Below, piece by piece: positions 45,254-46,260 of a stretch of 46,260 nt of DNA; the first letter of the stretch is position 1; each line of letters starts with the position of its first letter. The translations under genes were made by a program, and so were the position numbers. Location: positions 1 through 46,260 of the IMG/VR virus record IMGVR_UViG_3300012532_000004. One strand, given 5' to 3'. The stretch comes from a virus. The notes under the pieces were generated by a model that was given only the letters and a program-made list of their open reading frames with translations, had not been told where the DNA came from and searched no databases.

Positions 45254-45300
45254 GCCCCGGCAGCAGCCGCGAGGGCGCCGGATCGAATCCGGCCCGGGGC
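45254..45300 (+). ncRNA. tRNA-like minihelix (acceptor plus T arm only)
   Basis: GCCCCGG (45254-45260) pairs with CCGGGGC (45294-45300). Between them a T arm GCCGG-ATCGAAT-CCGGC (45277-45293) stacks directly on it. Only 16 bases (45261-45276) replace the D and anticodon arms. The T loop has A in place of the usual first T, and there is no CCA. It could be a decayed tRNA, a tRNA mimic or the 3'-tRNA part of an attachment site. A full cloverleaf starting at 45226 pairs poorly. Confidence 0.4.
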
Positions 45301-45339
45301 GCGCAAGTCAGCACACCCACCCCGTATCCAGGAGGAATC

Positions 45340-45597
45340 ATGAACATGCTCACCGTCGCCGCCCCGGACCAGACCGACATCGTGACCACGGCCCGCCGCG
45401 TCTTCCCCGGAGACATCCTGCTCGACGCCAACGGCGTCCCGGTCGTGCTCGTCACCAGGGCGCGTACCCGCATGACCGGGAAGCAGGTGACGCAGATCGA
45501 GGGCGAGTGGCTGATTCAGCGCCCGGCTACCGCTCCGAGCGTGTTCCGCCGCACCTCGCTCGCCACCTCGGCCACCTACATCCGCCGCGCCGTCTGA
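45340..45597 (+). CDS. Small hypothetical protein
   Basis: An 85-residue protein (begins MNMLTVAAPDQTDIVTTARR), CAGGAGGAATC before the ATG. Beta-rich (DILLDANGVPVVLVTRARTRM, IEGEWLIQRP) with a basic C-terminus. GTCAGCACAC (45307-45316) upstream is a partial copy of the repeated motif. Followed by a terminator. Confidence 0.64.
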   Translation: MNMLTVAAPDQTDIVTTARRVFPGDILLDANGVPVVLVTRARTRMTGKQVTQIEGEWLIQRPATAPSVFRRTSLATSATYIRRAV

Positions 45598-45610
45598 CGC
45601 TGAGCACAGC

Positions 45611-45654
45611 AAAGAGCCCCGACTACTGCACAACTGCGGTGGTCGGGGCTCTTT
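45611..45654 (+). terminator. Terminator before the capsid gene
   Basis: AAAGAGCCCCGAC (45611-45623) and GTCGGGGCTCTTT (45642-45654) form a perfect 13-bp stem with an 18-base loop; ends in TTT. Works in both directions. Confidence 0.85.
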
Positions 45655-45739
45655 CGTGTGTGCATAGGTGCTACTCTCGCGGACTAGAGATACGTCGCTG
45701 GCGCGCAGGGCCGGACCTCCCTCACAGGAGGAGTTCCAC

Positions 45740-46260
45740 ATGGCGAAGATTCTCGGCGGACTGCGCGTCTCGCGCTTCCCGCTGGCGACCAACTACGAGG
45801 ACCAGGGCTCGGCGGACGAGATTGTCTTCCCCGAAGACCTCGCTGGTCTCGACGACGCAGGTGTCGACTCCCTGCTCAACGGCGCCCTTGAGGCGTTCCA
45901 GGACATCTACGGCGACGGCTCCAACCTCACCGACGCGCAGGTCGACGCGCTCTCTGCGCTGACCGAGGGCATCACCCGCGTCAAGGGCGAGAAGGACGCG
46001 CGCACCACCGCCTCGGCGGAGCGCTCGGCCAGCGCTGCCGCGCTCGCGGAGGCCGCTGGCATCACGCTCGGCGGCGAGACCGAGCCCGTCGTCGAGGCGC
46101 CTGCCGTCGAGGACGAGGCCCCGGCCGGGGACGCCCCGGCTGCGGTCGAGGACACTGCCCTCGTCGCGTCGGGCACCGGCCCGAGCCGCGTTCCGCTGTC
46201 GGCCGTGCGCCGCCCGCGCAACGCCACGCCGCGCCGCGAGGAGGTTCCGGCCGACCGCTA
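45740..46260 (+). CDS. Probable major capsid protein, N-terminal part (3' end outside window)
   Basis: ATG at 45740 with AGGAGG; the frame is open to the window end, about 173 residues. Opening MAKILGGLRVSRFPLATNYE, then an acidic helical region (EDLAGLDDAGVDSLLNGALEAFQDIYGDG) and a helical RSASAAALAEAAG part, an Ala/Glu/Pro-rich linker and a basic VRRPRNATPRREE segment. This matches the scaffold-like N-terminal domain of HK97-type capsid proteins of some Streptomyces phages, removed by the protease encoded upstream. The fold-bearing part lies outside the window, so a separate scaffold protein remains possible. Confidence 0.65.
   Translation, partial: MAKILGGLRVSRFPLATNYEDQGSADEIVFPEDLAGLDDAGVDSLLNGALEAFQDIYGDGSNLTDAQVDALSALTEGITRVKGEKDARTTASAERSASAAALAEAAGITLGGETEPVVEAPAVEDEAPAGDAPAAVEDTALVASGTGPSRVPLSAVRRPRNATPRREEVPADR

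Noticed and set aside
45226-45301. Possible full tRNA cloverleaf ending in the T arm at 45277
   Set aside because: Length fits, but the acceptor has two G-U pairs and a mismatch, no acceptable anticodon stem could be formed, and position 8 is not T. The 47-base minihelix pairs far better.
1-46260. CRISPR array
   Set aside because: The repeated promoter motifs are irregularly spaced by kilobases and lie on both strands; no regular repeat-spacer pattern was seen.

Overview
This window is a large part of the genome of a tailed dsDNA phage (siphovirus-like, GC-rich) that almost certainly infects an actinomycete, most likely Streptomyces. The strongest host clue is a 64-residue protein at 29231 that looks almost like a copy of the Streptomyces developmental regulator BldC; a WhiB-like iron-sulfur protein at 27930, pervasive GTG/TTG starts and ATGA/GTGA/TGATG gene overlaps agree. 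The window opens inside a tape measure gene and closes inside a probable major capsid gene. The head-tail joining and tail tube genes expected between them are not present, so this is probably a circular or permuted genome opened at an arbitrary point with one block missing.

Layout. (1) 1-5949, plus: end of the tape measure protein, a distal-tail-like protein with apparent lectin or carbohydrate-binding insertions, two more minor tail proteins and a small membrane/coiled-coil protein. (2) 6008-18223, minus: small zinc-finger proteins, a GT-A glycosyltransferase, a methyltransferase and a GT-B glycosyltransferase in one overlapping run; then a tandem ribbon-helix-helix protein, family A DNA polymerase, five small proteins, a SNF2-type helicase and a primase-polymerase/helicase. 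(3) 18473-25174, mostly plus: Cas4-like nuclease, a minus-strand Acb2-like (anti-CBASS) protein, Sak4-like ATPase, SSB-like protein, tRNA-Cys, VRR-NUC nuclease, a DUF932 protein and small proteins. (4) 25239-26901: endolysin, an antisense HNH endonuclease, holin-like protein. (5) 27010-32538: many tiny overlapping genes, including a HicA-like protein, WhiB-like, HTH, SWIM, BldC and Cys-rich proteins. (6) 32737-46260: small terminase-like protein, then a ParB-like / TET-JBP dioxygenase / TET-associated glycosyltransferase cassette, large terminase, three tandem paralogous 62-residue proteins, portal, MuF-like protein, capsid maturation protease and the start of the probable capsid gene.

How it fits together. 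Polymerase, primase-helicase, SNF2 helicase, Sak4, SSB and Cas4-like nuclease form a self-sufficient replication/recombination set. The ParB/TET-JBP/glycosyltransferase trio directly before the large terminase predicts oxidised and glycosylated DNA bases, which would protect the phage from restriction; the Acb2-like protein would blunt CBASS signalling.

The most unusual features are regulatory. First, a sequence of the form TAGTGT-TACGT-ATGTCAGCACAA recurs before many small genes on both strands, 31-42 bases before their start codons. It behaves like a promoter plus a fixed transcript 5' end, often with GTTACC/GGTAGC half-sites upstream. Second, three near-palindromic modules of about 60 bp (15784, 18395, 25017) each carry a Shine-Dalgarno and an ATG in the stem on both strands. 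They encode a leader peptide beginning M-(N/K/R)-E-E, and in two cases the leader stop codon overlaps the start of a replication gene. Third, strong hairpins separate most cassettes.
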